DNA of 64,000 nucleotides from Macrotis lagotis (taxonomy: Eukaryota; Chordata; Mammalia; Peramelemorphia; Peramelidae): assembly GCF_037893015.1 (NCBI RefSeq), contig NC_133661.1, forward strand, positions 222,109,193 to 222,173,192, read 5' to 3'. Positions 46,801-57,225 of this stretch are shown in pieces; position 1 is the stretch's first letter; each line of letters begins with the position of its first letter. The translations under genes and the position numbers were made by a program. The notes under the pieces are model-generated. The model did no database searches. It saw nothing but the letters and a program-made list of their open reading frames with translations, and was not told the DNA's origin.

Positions 46801-47499
46801 TTATCAGTCTTCCAACCAGTTCTGATATTTATGGAAAGAGAGCTAATTCCTAATTGGTGAAGAAAATGCTGAGGTGATACTAGTATTTGGGCCATGGGTG
46901 GAGTTGGTGCTAAAGAGAGATGTGGTTCCAGAGACTCTTTGGAAGAGAGGCACAAGAAAAGACAATTTGGGAAGAAGAGAGGAAAGACTTAGGAAAAGCC
47001 AGGCAGATGGGGAAGCCAGTTCTTCAACATGTCTCAAATGTTCACCTTTGAGACTTTCAAGAAAGAACTTTCTCTTGTGTAAGATCAGATTCTCTCAGGC
47101 TAGGCTGAGATTTTATCCTGCTCCTGGGTAAAAAGTTCATTCATAAGTATATAGTCTTTGGTATATCCTAATTTGCATAACTTCTCTGATTTTTGTTTGC
47201 TATTTGTTTGGATAAGTGATTTTACCTGAAAATTGCTATTTGTGACAATCTTTTCTGTGTCAAATATTTGATGGAAATGAATGAAGCTGATGAGTATAAG
47301 CTTAGGGTTACTGTCCTCCTTAAGGGTGTACAGGGAAATAGATTTTGTCCTGAAACCATTGTACCCTAGTCCTCCAGAGGCCTGGACTGCATCTTCCTTC
47401 TCCAGCTAGTTTGCTGATGAGACAGCCATGGCCCCTGTCTCTTTCTTCCTCTCTCTCTAGAGGCATCATATTTCAGAGTCATTTCTCTATACAGAGAAT
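46801..47499. other. Unassigned sequence
   Basis: No gene or repeat recognised. Confidence 0.5.
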
Positions 47500-47516
47500 C
47501 ATGTCCATATATTTAT

Positions 47517-47787
47517 CTATCTATATCTATCTATCCATTTATTAATTCATTAATCCATTTATTTTTATTTATTTATATATATATTTATTTGTTTATTTGT
47601 TTATTTATTTATTCATTCATTCATTTATTTGCAAGGCAATGGGGTTAAGTGGCTTGCCCAAGGCCACACAGCTAGGTAATTATTAAGTGTCTGAGGCCTG
47701 ATTTGAACTCAGGTACTCCTGACTCCAGGGCCAGTGCTCTATCCACTGCGCCACCTAGCTGCTCCCCTATGCCACCTAGCTGCCCCC
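47517..47787 (-). mobile_element. CORE-SINE with microsatellite tail and duplicated head
   Basis: The antisense SINE body is at about 47628-47787. Its tail has become a long interrupted array of TATC, TTTA and TTCA units (47517-47627). The end of the head (GCCACCTAGCTGC) is present twice, about 22 bases apart. The perfect 17-bp TSD CATGTCCATATATTTAT is at 47500-47516 and 47788-47804. Confidence 0.95.
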
Positions 47788-47804
47788 CATGTCCATATAT
47801 TTAT

Positions 47805-48169
47805 ACAACCCATGCAGACATACATTAGGAATACTCATAGCCTACATACATTTATTTAAACATCCTATTTTAGATTATTCACTTACTAAATGACTAAACT
47901 CTGAATTCTATACCAAACTATATGATATAGATCCAAAACATAATGAAGGACTAAAAGAATTATGCTACTATTGAAAGAGAGAGGAAAATTAGTAAGAGGA
48001 ACAGAATAGAGGGAAGAGAATGAACATGGTTTTGAAGAAACTCCTCCTCAAGGGACTATGATGAGCTTGGAGAGCTGAGAAATTCATGTGGAGAAAAGGA
48101 GACCAGGGCAGCCTTCAGGAATATCTTTATTAAGGATATGGAAAGAAGGGAAGTCAGAAAAGAAGACAG
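47805..48169. other. Unassigned sequence
   Basis: Possibly part of the L2 that follows. Nothing definite. Confidence 0.4.
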
Positions 48170-48570
48170 AAAATTAAGGGACAAGAAGATTATGATAGTG
48201 TAGAAGCCAAGAGAATAGAAAATATTGAACAAGGGGCAATGCTTATCAATGCCACATATTTCAGAAAGACCAAGGAGGGCAAAGACCAAGAAAATGCTAT
48301 TAGTTACACTATTTTTATTTTAGGTTTTTGCAAGGCAGATGGGGTTAAATGGCTTGCCCAAGGCCACACAGCTAGGTAATTATTAAGTGTTTGAGACCAG
48401 ATTTGAACCCAGGTACTCCTGACTCCAGGGCCAGTGCTATCCACTGTGCCACCTAGCCGTCCCTATTAGTTACATTATTATTAGTTACATTATATTAGTG
48501 ATCTCTGACAGAAAATTTTCAGCAGAGTGATGGAGATTGGAGTCAGGTTGTTGGATACTGGAGAAAATGG
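48170..48570 (-). mobile_element. L2 LINE fragment, split by a SINE
   Basis: Antisense text before the SINE (AAGACCAAGGAGGGCAAAGA) and after it (TTAGTGATCTCTGACAGAAA, TTCAGCAGAGTGATGGAGAT) joins into L2 ORF2 order. Confidence 0.6.
48313..48462 (-). mobile_element. CORE-SINE (WSINE1-like)
   Basis: Complete antisense copy. CTATTAGTTACA..ATT is duplicated at 48297 and 48463 as the TSD. The word ATTAGTTACATTA recurs a third time just downstream (from 48480). Confidence 0.94.
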
Positions 48571-49288
48571 AAGTAAAAGTAGCAAGTGTAGTTTACTAAT
48601 CCTAAATATCTAACAGTGAAGCAGATAAGAAAGAAGGGACAGTAGTTAGCACAGATAATTTTACAAAAGATGAATACTCATCACTCTGCAAAAGGGTGGG
48701 ACAAGACTGATTGACCTATAATATGCAGAGCTTGTGGTGGGTCAAATGAATTCTTCAGTCTTCTTTAAGATGCAACATTATTGTGCTCCAAACTTGATTA
48801 ATTAATTGTGATTCTCTGAATCTTTTCCACTTTGTTTCCCTTTCAGTGATTGAACTTTTATCACCTGGTTCACCTTTGTACCAAATCCCATTTTCTCCAA
48901 TTTTTCCTAGTGCTGCTCTCTACTTTCCATACTTCAACTACGCCTTCAAGCTAACTCTGGGAGAGGGAGGGAATTCCATTTGACTGTCATCTCACATACC
49001 CAAACAACATCTTCCATATCCTCCTGTCAGGCTTATTTTTGATTGACAGTCATATTATTAGAGGGCTCAGTCCCAAAAGTAAGGTAGAAAGAAGGTAAAG
49101 TTTTTGTTTGCTTGTTTTTGTTTTTTAGGCTTAGGGAAATCTGAGCATATCTGTAGTCACCAGGGAAGAAGTGGAGAAATTGAACATGCTCAAGGTAAGA
49201 CAAGTTTGGTAGAATAAAATCTATAATAATATATGGCTATAATTTTTGTGAAATCGCAGATAGAATCACAAATTTTAAAACTAGAAAA
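48571..49288. other. Unassigned sequence
   Basis: No gene or repeat recognised up to the 7SL pseudogene. Confidence 0.5.
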
Positions 49289-49577
49289 GCTAGGTATGGT
49301 GACATAAACCTGCAATCTCTGCTTCTAGGGAGTTTGAGGCTAGATCTCTTGAGCTTTGGAATTTTGAACTGCATACAGTAGGTTAAGTCAAATATTGTCT
49401 GCACTAAGTTGGGCATTAATATTATGAGCCCCATTAATTAGGGAACCTTAAGTTAGCTTAACTAACCCAGGTAAGAAAATAAATAGGTCAGGGCTCCTGT
49501 GCCAGTCAGTAGTGGGATTGGGCATATTATTAACCCCTGTACTTCTAACCCAGGAGAGAAAGAGAGACCCAATGTTA
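49289..49577 (+). pseudogene. RN7SL: 7SL (SRP) RNA pseudogene, full length
   Basis: 7SL is the RNA scaffold of the signal recognition particle. All of it is recognisable in order. The 5' Alu domain is present (GCTAGGTATGGTGACATAAA for the GCCGGGCGCGGTGGCG start, then GGGAGTTTGAGGCTAGATCT). The S-domain segment GCACTAAGTTGGGCATTAAT differs from the human sequence at two positions. GGTCAGGGCTCCTGTGCCAG and CAGTAGTGGGATTG follow, and the 3' Alu end GAGACCC closes it. The length of 289 is close to the usual 300 nt. Divergence is high, so it is an old dead retrocopy. Both domains are present, so it is not an Alu- or B1-type SINE. The flanks share a decayed TTAAA-CT-AGAAA pattern that may be a TSD. 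Confidence 0.9.
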
Positions 49578-49840
49578 AACTGAGAAATAAGATAACTGGA
49601 AGGCAAATTAGAGTATCCAATACAATAGCCACACTTTTCTTGGGGCTTCTATACCAGATAGCACACTCTTTTGAGTTTGAGTTCATATTTATTGGAGGTA
49701 TTTTCTCATAAGTGTGTGTTTCACTTGACTCCAACTCCAATTTCCTTGTCAACTAGGGAACCTCTAAAATCAACACAATCTAGATACTCAACTATTACTA
49801 TGCTAATAGTCCTCAGGCAGATAATAACATAGACTCAATA
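49578..49840. other. Unassigned sequence
   Basis: No feature recognised between the 7SL pseudogene and the Tigger element. Confidence 0.5.
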
Positions 49841-51254
49841 CAGACATGCCTTGAAGATATTGTGGGTTTGCAATAAACCAAATAAAGCAAGTTACATGAA
49901 TTTTTCGGTTTCTCAGTGCACATAAAAGCTATGTTTACTCTACATCGTTTGTTAATTGTGTAACAGTGTTATGTATAAAAAAAACCAATGTACAAAAAAT
50001 ATTCATAGCAGTCCTGTTTGTGATGGCAAAGAACTGGAAATCAAGTAAATGTCCTTCAATTGGGGAATGGCTTAGAAAATTATGGTATATGTATGTCATG
50101 GAACACTATTGTTCTATTAGAAACTAGGAGGGATGGGAATTCAGGGAAGCCTGGAGGGATTTGCATGAACTGATGCTGAGTGAGATGAGCAGAACCAGAA
50201 AAACACTGTACATCCTAACAGCAACATGGGGGTGATGATCAACCTTGATGGACTGGCTCATTCCATCAGTACAACAATCAGGGACAATTTGGGGCTGTCT
50301 GCAATGGAGAATACCATCTGTATCCAGAGAAAGAACTGTGGAGTTTGAACAAAGACCAAGGAGTATTAACTTTTATTTAGGAAAAAAAACCTGTTATCTT
50401 ACAGTCTGATCTTGCTATCTCTTATACTTTATGTTTCTTCCTTAAGGATATTATTTCTCTCTCATCACATTCAATTTGGATCAATGTACAACATGGAAAC
50501 AATGTAAAGACTGGCAAATTGCCTTCTGTGGGGGGGGTGGGAGGAGGGAAGTAAGATTAGGGGAAAAATTGTAAAACTCAAAATAAATAAAATCTTTAAG
50601 TATAAAAAAACCCAATGTACATACTTTAATTAAAAATATTTTATTGCTAAAAAAATGCTACCCATAATCTATGCCTTCAGCAAATTGTATTCTTTTTGTT
50701 TGTAAAGGATTGTATCCAGATGTTGTAGCTGCTGACTGATCAGGGTGTGAAGGTTGCTGAAGGTTGAGGTGACTATGGCAATTTCTTAAAATATAGCAAC
50801 AATGAAGTTTGCCAGATGAATTGACCCTTTCATTTGAACACTTAGAGGCAATTGTAGGGTTATTAATTGGCCTAATTTCAATATTATCAGGGAATAGTAA
50901 AGCCCAAAGAGAGGGAGAGAGACAGGAATCATCAGTTGGTAGAGCAGTCAGAACACACAATTAAGTTCTGTCTTATATGGGTGTGATTAGAGCCTCCCCA
51001 AAACAATTGCAATAGTAACATTAAAGATCACTGATCATAGATTACGTTAATAGATATAATAATGATGACGAAAATGTCTGAAATATTGGGATAATTACCC
51101 AAATGTGATTCAGAGACACAATATAAGCACATGCTGTTGGAAAAATGGTGTCAATAGACTTGCTCAAGGGGGAGTTGTCATAAACTTTCAATTTATAAAA
51201 ATTGCAATATCTGTGAAGCATAATAAAGCAAAGTACAAAAAAGGGATATGCTTG
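49841..51254 (-). mobile_element. Tigger1-like DNA transposon, internally deleted
   Basis: Ends are imperfect terminal inverted repeats: CAGACATGCCTTGAAGATAT at the left and the complement of CAAGCATATCCC at the right, with TA before the left end. Tigger1 landmarks on the minus strand are a start resembling ASKCSNER at about 50850, QQPSHPDQSAATTS, and a C-terminal AEGIDYG near 50660. Tigger transposases are pogo/Tc1-mariner relatives, normally in an element of about 2.4 kb. Without the L1 insert this copy is about 0.8 kb. The N-terminal and C-terminal transposase codons are fused and the catalytic DDE region is gone, so it is non-autonomous. Confidence 0.88.
49994..50599 (+). mobile_element. 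5'-truncated L1 inserted in the Tigger element
   Basis: It begins in the ORF2 C-terminus (a YSxQSCL..VMAKNWKSSKCP-like region), followed by the 3'UTR with a G-rich tract at about 50530-50549 and an A-rich tail. A 21-bp TSD at 49973-49993 and 50600-50620 has one mismatch. Host text on both sides is Tigger. Confidence 0.95.
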
Positions 51255-51892
51255 TTAAAGCATTGAATTGAAACAGAAAAGAAAATTAAAAACATCAGAA
51301 ACATTCTTAGTATACATTCCTCAGTTGGAAACATTTCTACTCCTTTCTTCCCTATCATAATCCAAGAAGGGAATTTCCTCCAGGAAGATTCCCATTTTGC
51401 AAACTGCAACAAACAAATCTCAAAAGCCTGTATATTTATATAGTTTCAGCCACCTCTGCAGGTCTGATAGAGAACCCTGGGAAATAATCACCTGAAAAAA
51501 TAGAATACTCAGAAATATTCATCTTTGTGAGTTCAAAAATAGTCTGGAAAAATGAAGATTGGCCCGTTATACCTATGCAACATTTGAATCTCTACTTGAA
51601 GCATACTATTGTCTCATTATCTTTTGCCACCTATTTGTCTGAGATCCATGGGATCACAGAAATGTGCCTAAACTTCTAGGTACTATTGTAGTATCCTTCT
51701 ATGTAGCTCCCCTTCTTCCTCTAGCCTTCTAGTCTCTGTTATCCTCTTGATAAATCTCTCCTCTATATCCTAAGCTATAGCTTCTTCTTGTTATATAATC
51801 TCCTAGCACTCTTAGCATGCATCTGGAAAATGGAAGTGTAGATTTGCCCTTCTCTGGACCCTTTTCAGACTTATGAGGAACCTAAGATCCAG
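51255..51892. other. Unassigned, with a short exact repeat
   Basis: A 29-base word at 51509-51537 recurs exactly at 51934-51962. CTTCTCTGGACCC near 51851 may be a small L3/CR1 trace. Confidence 0.45.
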
Positions 51893-52012
51893 GGAAGCTA
51901 GGTGGTATAGTAGATAGAGTTACTGGTCTGAAGTCAGAAATATTCATCTTTGTGAGTTCAAATCTAACCTCAGACATTTATTAGCTGTGTGAGCATAAGC
52001 AACTTACTATTT
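51893..52012 (+). mobile_element. Mar1/MIR-type SINE fragment
   Basis: Head GGAAGCTAGGTGGTATAGTA, then GAGTTCAAATCTAACCTCAG and TTAGCTGTGTGAGCATAAGC. Confidence 0.8.
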
Positions 52013-52029
52013 TTCCTATGTACATTTCA

Positions 52030-52875
52030 TTTATCTTGGCTTTCTTTTTTTCCAATGATGAATGTTGAAAAACTTTCATAACATGTATTTTTCCAATTAC
52101 ATGTTATGAAAGTTTTTCATCATTCATCTATAAGCATATGCATTTTTTAAGTTGCATAATTTCCTTCCATGCTCCCTACTCACTGCCCTTCCCTCGGTGG
52201 CAAATAATCTGGTGAACATTTTACATACACCTTTGTATTTAACATGTTTACTGATTAATCATTTTCTTTATGAGGAATTGGCATTAAGAGAAAATAAAGA
52301 AAACCATAGGAAAGAAAAACCTAAGAGAAAAATTTTAAAAAGTGAACATAGTGCTCATTCAGATTCTGTAGGTTTTTATTTTGTTTTGTTTTTCTTCCTC
52401 TGCATGGGGATAGTATTGACCATAACAGGTGTCCTAGGGTTGTTCTAGCTCTCTGAACTGCTGAGAGGAGCTGTATCCATCAAGGCTGATCAACTCACAA
52501 TGTTTTTGTTAATGTGTACAATGTTCTCTTGTAACATCAGTTCCTGAATTCATTCCCTGTTTCTCTAGTCCTACCATTCATTGTTTCTTATAGAACAATA
52601 GTATTCTATAACATTCGTATGCCATAACTTGTTTACCCATTCCCTAGTAGATGGGCATCCCCTCAATTTCCAATTCTTTGCCACTACAAAAAAAAAGCTA
52701 CTATGAATATGTTGGAATATATGGAACTTGTCCCATTTTTTTATGATTTCTTCTGGATATGGGCCTAGTATTAGTATTGCTGGGTCAAAGGGTATCATCA
52801 GTTTTATTGCTTTGTGGGCATAGTTACATAATGCTCTCCAGAATGGTTAGATCAGTTCACACCTCCACCAACAAC
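52030..52875 (-). mobile_element. Old L1 LINE 3' end with a palindrome at its tail
   Basis: The ORF2 C-terminus on the minus strand at about 52870-52570 reads MIPFDPAILILGPYPEEI..FFVVAKNWKLRGCPSTREWVNKLW and ends near VIEYYCSIRN. The 3'UTR extends to about 52090. A near-perfect inverted repeat lies at the tail (52057-52128). The 5' truncation is near 52875, against a Mar1 SINE. Confidence 0.88.
52057..52128. repeat. Imperfect palindrome (30-base arms, 12-base spacer)
   Basis: Arms 52057-52086 and 52099-52128 are complementary except at one position. The innermost 20 bases of each arm pair perfectly (GAAAAACTTTCATAACATGT with its complement). Confidence 0.95.
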
Positions 52876-53045
52876 CCTAGGCAAGTTGCTTTAACCCTGT
52901 TTGCCTCAGTTGCCTCATCTAAAAAATGAATTGGAGAAGGAAATGTGACAAGCCATTTTCTTGTTCCTTTGATGTATACTTTCTCTGCCAAGAGAAGTCA
53001 CAAAGACTCAGACATGACTGCAGAGACTAAATAGCAAACAAGCAA
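52876..53045 (+). mobile_element. Mar1-type SINE, 5'-truncated
   Basis: GGCAAGTTGCTTTAACCCTG, GCCTCAGTTGCCTCATCTAA, GGAGAAGGAAATGTGACAAG, and GACTCAGACATGACTGCAGA in the RTE-like tail. Confidence 0.85.
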
Positions 53046-53225
53046 CAAACAAGATTCAGAAATGAGAAGTGATTTGCCTAGGGTTATGCAGTAAATTAAA
53101 TAGTAAGTCAGACAGAGTTATACATTTTGGAAATTTCTTGCAGTAAAGTAGTAAAGGTGACTCTTGATTTGCTAATCTCATATTTCAAATTAAAAAAATT
53201 AGTTGGAAAATATCTTTTACCTTTT
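53046..53225. other. Unassigned sequence
   Basis: No feature recognised. Confidence 0.5.
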
Positions 53226-53239
53226 AGAGTAAAATTCTC

Positions 53240-53334
53240 CCCAAAGAGCAACAAAAATGTGCATACTCTTTGATCCAGCAATACCGCTCCTGGGTCTGAA
53301 GAGATTATGAAAAAGGATAAAAAACATTCCTTGT
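53240..53334 (+). mobile_element. 95-bp internal L1 ORF2 fragment with TSD
   Basis: It corresponds to copy 1 from about 838 to 938 (CAACAAAAATGTGCATACTC, CCTGGGTCTGAAGAGATTAT). It lacks both the upstream ORF2 and the entire 3' end. Flanking 14-mers at 53226-53239 and 53335-53348 differ at one position (AGAGTAAAATTCTC and AGAATAAAATTCTC). Confidence 0.88.
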
Positions 53335-53348
53335 AGAATAAAATTCTC

Positions 53349-53444
53349 TTTCACCCAAAATATAAAAATTTATTCCTTATTTTTAAAAAACAAAAGCAAC
53401 AAACATTTATTATGCTATAATAATTTTTAAAAAAGATGTTATAA

Positions 53445-53488
<44 letters not shown>

Positions 53489-53583
53489 ATAATACCATAA
53501 GGAAAATTATGTTTAAATTTTTTCAACTCAAAATTGTAAAGCAGCATAATGGACATTATAAAGAAACAAAAGTATACCTGCAA
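53349..53583. repeat. Unassigned AT-rich sequence with an (AT)n tract
   Basis: A pure AT dinucleotide run of about 40 bases at 53448-53488. No gene seen. Confidence 0.9.
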
Positions 53584-53601
53584 AAAAGAAGTTACATTTT
53601 A

Positions 53602-53666
53602 TTTTGTTTTAGGTTTTGGGAAGGCAAATGGGATTAAGTGGCTTGCCTAAGGCCACACAGCTAAGT
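53602..53666 (-). mobile_element. 5'-truncated CORE-SINE, 3' half only
   Basis: The antisense tail plus CORE (AAGTGGCTTGCCTAAGGCCA) stops at CAGCTAAGT, so the tRNA-like head is absent. A perfect 18-bp TSD, AAAAGAAGTTACATTTTA, is at 53584-53601 and 53667-53684. Confidence 0.95.
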
Positions 53667-53684
53667 AAAAGAAGTTACATTTTA

Positions 53685-54529
53685 ATAAAAACAGATCCCA
53701 GAAAAAAAATACACATACTATGAATGCATGCTTTTTAAAGGAAAACTTTACTTGTAAAGTTATATTTTCAGAAAAAATAATCTGAGTTTATGCACAATAC
53801 CAACAAGTATTTTTCACATGAGTACATTTTTAAACAGTTTTATCATTTGTTAAAGTCTAAGGAGATATTGATGATTTAAGTTATTGTCTTTTTCCTGAAA
53901 ACAGCTTCCACTCATCCCTTCTGAAAGCAGAAAGCATTGCACAGATGAGTTTTAACTTTTCATTAGTTTTTCCTACCCTGGTTAGATTTCCAGGTGTCAG
54001 CTAGAAAGTGACTCTAAGATAATTTCAATGATATGTAGAAAAATACTTTTAATCTCTATTTTGAAATATTACATTTTATTTAATTTCATTTTAAAGGACA
54101 GTTTTGCTAAGTTTGTGACTAAAAAGGAGAGTGAATCAAAAGGAGATTTATAGGAGCAATGGGTCATTGCTAAAGGGAGGGGAACCGGAAGATGTGTTTG
54201 AATTAGCAGTAATATAGACTTTAGCTTTAAAAAGCTTAGAAATTGGCTGCGATAATTCATGGATGAGTTGAGGCAAGGCAAGTGTCAAGAACAGCACTGT
54301 AATCCTCCTGCCTTTATCCGAGTCTTTATTTCTCTTCACTTCAACTGAATCTTGGACATGCAGGTCAAAGAAACTAGATAAAATGAAGAAAGGCACACAA
54401 AGGATCAGGGCAGCAAGAGTTAGAGGCCAGATGAATTGTGGAAATCAAGAGAAAGTATACATCAAAGGAACAAGACAATGGGGTGTCCAAATTCCCTTGT
54501 GGGTAGTCTGCAGCTAGAAGACCTTTAGA
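53685..54529. other. Unassigned AT-rich sequence
   Basis: Overlapping short open frames only. No gene or repeat recognised. Confidence 0.5.
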
Positions 54530-54848
54530 AGATGAAGAATAATCACAGAATCTCAGAGTTGAAATGAATGTTGGAAATTGTTGGATATAAATCATATCTG
54601 AGCAGAGAAATTCTCTCAACAACATTGGCTATTGGGTTTAGACGCTAGTGATAGTCCATTTGCTATTAGCATTCTTCTTTTTTGAGGCAATCCATCAGCC
54701 TTTTGGATCCCCTAACAACCCAAAGGATTATTTTCTTAAATGGAACTGAAATCTACCCCTTAAAAATGTCACTCACTACTCCTGGTTCTGATTTCTGGGA
54801 TCAATTAAAACAAGACTAAGCTTTGCCACATTTCAACCTAATTAATTC

Positions 54849-56029
54849 CTTTTTTTGAACTTTTTTTCTTTTATTAAAGATTTTATTTGAGTTTTACAAT
54901 TTTTCCCCTAATCTTACTCCCCCCCCCCCCCCCCGGAAAGCAATTGGTCAGTCTTTAATTTGTTTCCATGTTATACATTGATCCAAATCAAGTATGATGA
55001 GAGAGAAATCATATCCTTAAGGAAGAAACAAAAAGTATAAGAGATAACAAGATCAGACAATAAGATATCTGTTTTTTTTCCTAAATTAAAGGTAATAGTT
55101 CTTGAACTTTGTTCAAACTCCACAGCTCCTTATCTGGATACATATGGCACTCTCCTTTGCAGACAGCCCAAAATTGTCCCTGATTGTTGCACTGATGGAA
55201 TGAGCCAGTCCATCAAGGTTGATCATCATCCTGTTAGGGTGTACAGTGTTCTTCTGGTTCTGCTTATCTCACTCAGCATCACTTCATGCAAATCCCTCCA
55301 GGCTTCCCTGAATTCCAATCCTTCCTGGTTTCTAATAGAACAATAGTGTTCCACCACATTCATATCCCACAATTTATTAAGTCATTCCCCAATTGATAGA
55401 CATTCACTCAATTTCCAATTCTTTGGTACCACAAACAGGCTGCTATGAATATTTTTGTATAAGTGATGTTTTTACCCTTTTTCATCATCTCTTTAGGGTG
55501 TAGACCCAGTAGCGGTATTGCTGGATCAAAGGGTATGCTCATTTTTGTTGCCCTTTGGGCATAGTTCCAAATTTCTCTCCAGAAATGTTGGATGAGTTCA
55601 CAGCTCCACCAACAGTGTAATAGTGTCCCAGATTTCCCACAACCCTTCCAACAATGATCATTATCCTTTCTGGTCATATTAGTCAGTCTGAGAGTTGTAA
55701 GGTGATACCTCAAAGAAGCTTTAATTTGCATTTCTCTAATAATTAATGATTTAGAGCAATTTTTCATATGGCTATGTATTGTTTTGATTTCCTCATCTGT
55801 AAATTGCCTTTGCATATCCTTTGACCATTTGTCAATTGGGGTATGACTTTTTTTTAAAAAAATATGACTCAGTTCTCTATATATTTTAGAAATGAGTCCT
55901 TTGTCAGAATCATTAGTTGTAAAGATTGTCTCCCAATTTCCTACATTTCTTTTGATCTTGGTTACAGTGGTTTTATCTGTGCAAAAGCCTTTTAATTTAA
56001 TGTAATCAAAATCATCTAGTTTATTTTTG
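54849..56029 (-). mobile_element. 5'-truncated L1 inserted in the L3/CR1
   Basis: The antisense A-tail is followed by a 3'UTR with an unbroken run of about 18 C on the plus strand near 54919, then the ORF2 C-terminus. An open frame at 55815-55408 reads MQRQFTDEEIKTIHSHMKNCSKSLIIREMQIKASLRYHL and the CWKGCGKSGTLLHCWW block, then frameshifts near AACLWYQRIGN. A 16-bp TSD at 54833-54848 and 56030-56045 has two mismatches. Confidence 0.95.
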
Positions 56030-56859
56030 TCAACCTAACAAATTCTTGATGGTACTTATTGTGTGCTCCCTCAATTTTTCTCCAGGTTACTTTAACTAAT
56101 CCTTTTATGGCATAGTTTTCAGGCCCTTCATAAGCCTGGACCTCCACTTTGTATTCCAGTTCTTCCAAATGTCCTTTCTAAATATATCCTTCCTAAAATA
56201 TGGCATTAGAAATTATCCCAGTGTTTTAGAAGAGTTTTAACCAAGTTAGGGATCATAGGATCTGTCACCTTCATTGCTTTGGCCACCACAAAGGCTATTT
56301 GTGTAGACTAAGACCACGTTAGCTGCCATGTCAACATAGATGACTCTAATTGTGCCTGCTATTCATTAAAAACTCTAGATCCCTCACAGAGGAAAAGCTC
56401 TCAAGTCACAATGTCTAAATCCTTTATTTGTGGAATCAAATTTTTGAACCCAAGATTTGACTCACTCTAGTCCATCAAGATTTTTCTTTATATTGACTAT
56501 TATACAAAATATTAACTCTTCCTTCAGGTTTATGTTGGAAATAATTTAGCAATTGGTGGGGAGAGGGGGAGGGAATGTCACACTTTTAAGTTTAATCTGC
56601 ATCAACATTTTCTTAAATCTAGATAGCCACAAAACAATAAATCAAGCCTCAATCTATACCATTGACAATTTAGCAATTGATTCTCTTGAGGTGGTTCAAA
56701 CTGGCTCTAGCCTATCTTCTTTCTGGTTTCAGGGTACATGCAATTATGATGAGCAAATGTCCTATGAACTCACCTAAATAATATAAAGATGTTGAATAAC
56801 ATAGTCCATGACTAGATTTCTGGGACACTGTTAGAGATTTCCTCCTAAGTTGAGGAAGG

Positions 56860-57130
56860 TGATGTTTGTTCTTTGTTTCTGAAGAAGTCCATGACATCAG
56901 GGAGGTGATTCCATGACAAGCAAGTGATTTGGATTTGAGTGAGGGAGTGCTATGCTAAGTCACCAATCTCACTTTGTTCTCTGTGTTCCAGTGTTCAGAT
57001 ATAGGTCAGGATGACTGGAGATAGTCCTGAATATGAAGCAATCAGGGTTAAGTGACTTGCCTAAGCTCACACAGCTAGAAAGTGTCAAGTGTCTGAGGTC
57101 AAATTTGAACTCAGGTCCTTAGCTGCCTCT
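56860..57130 (-). mobile_element. Marsupial SINE-like composite repeat
   Basis: GAAGAAGTCCATGACATCAG, GGTGATTCCATGACAAGCAA and GTCAGGATGACTGGAGATAG precede a standard antisense CORE (GGGTTAAGTGACTTGCCTAA) and a short head. I know the arrangement from marsupial genomes but not its family name. Confidence 0.65.
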
Positions 57131-57225
57131 TAACTCCTAAGTTGACATTGAATCAGATTGCTTTTTGTCTCTAGTCACTCAATCAGTCCCAATTCACCTA
57201 ACTGACCATATTGTCCTCAAGGATA

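Noticed and set aside
49289-49577. Alu- or B1-type SINE
   Set aside because: The S domain of 7SL is present between the Alu-domain halves, so it is a whole 7SL pseudogene.
50658-50960. 100-codon minus-strand gene
   Set aside because: It fuses the start and end of a Tigger1-like transposase left by internal deletion and has no catalytic domain.
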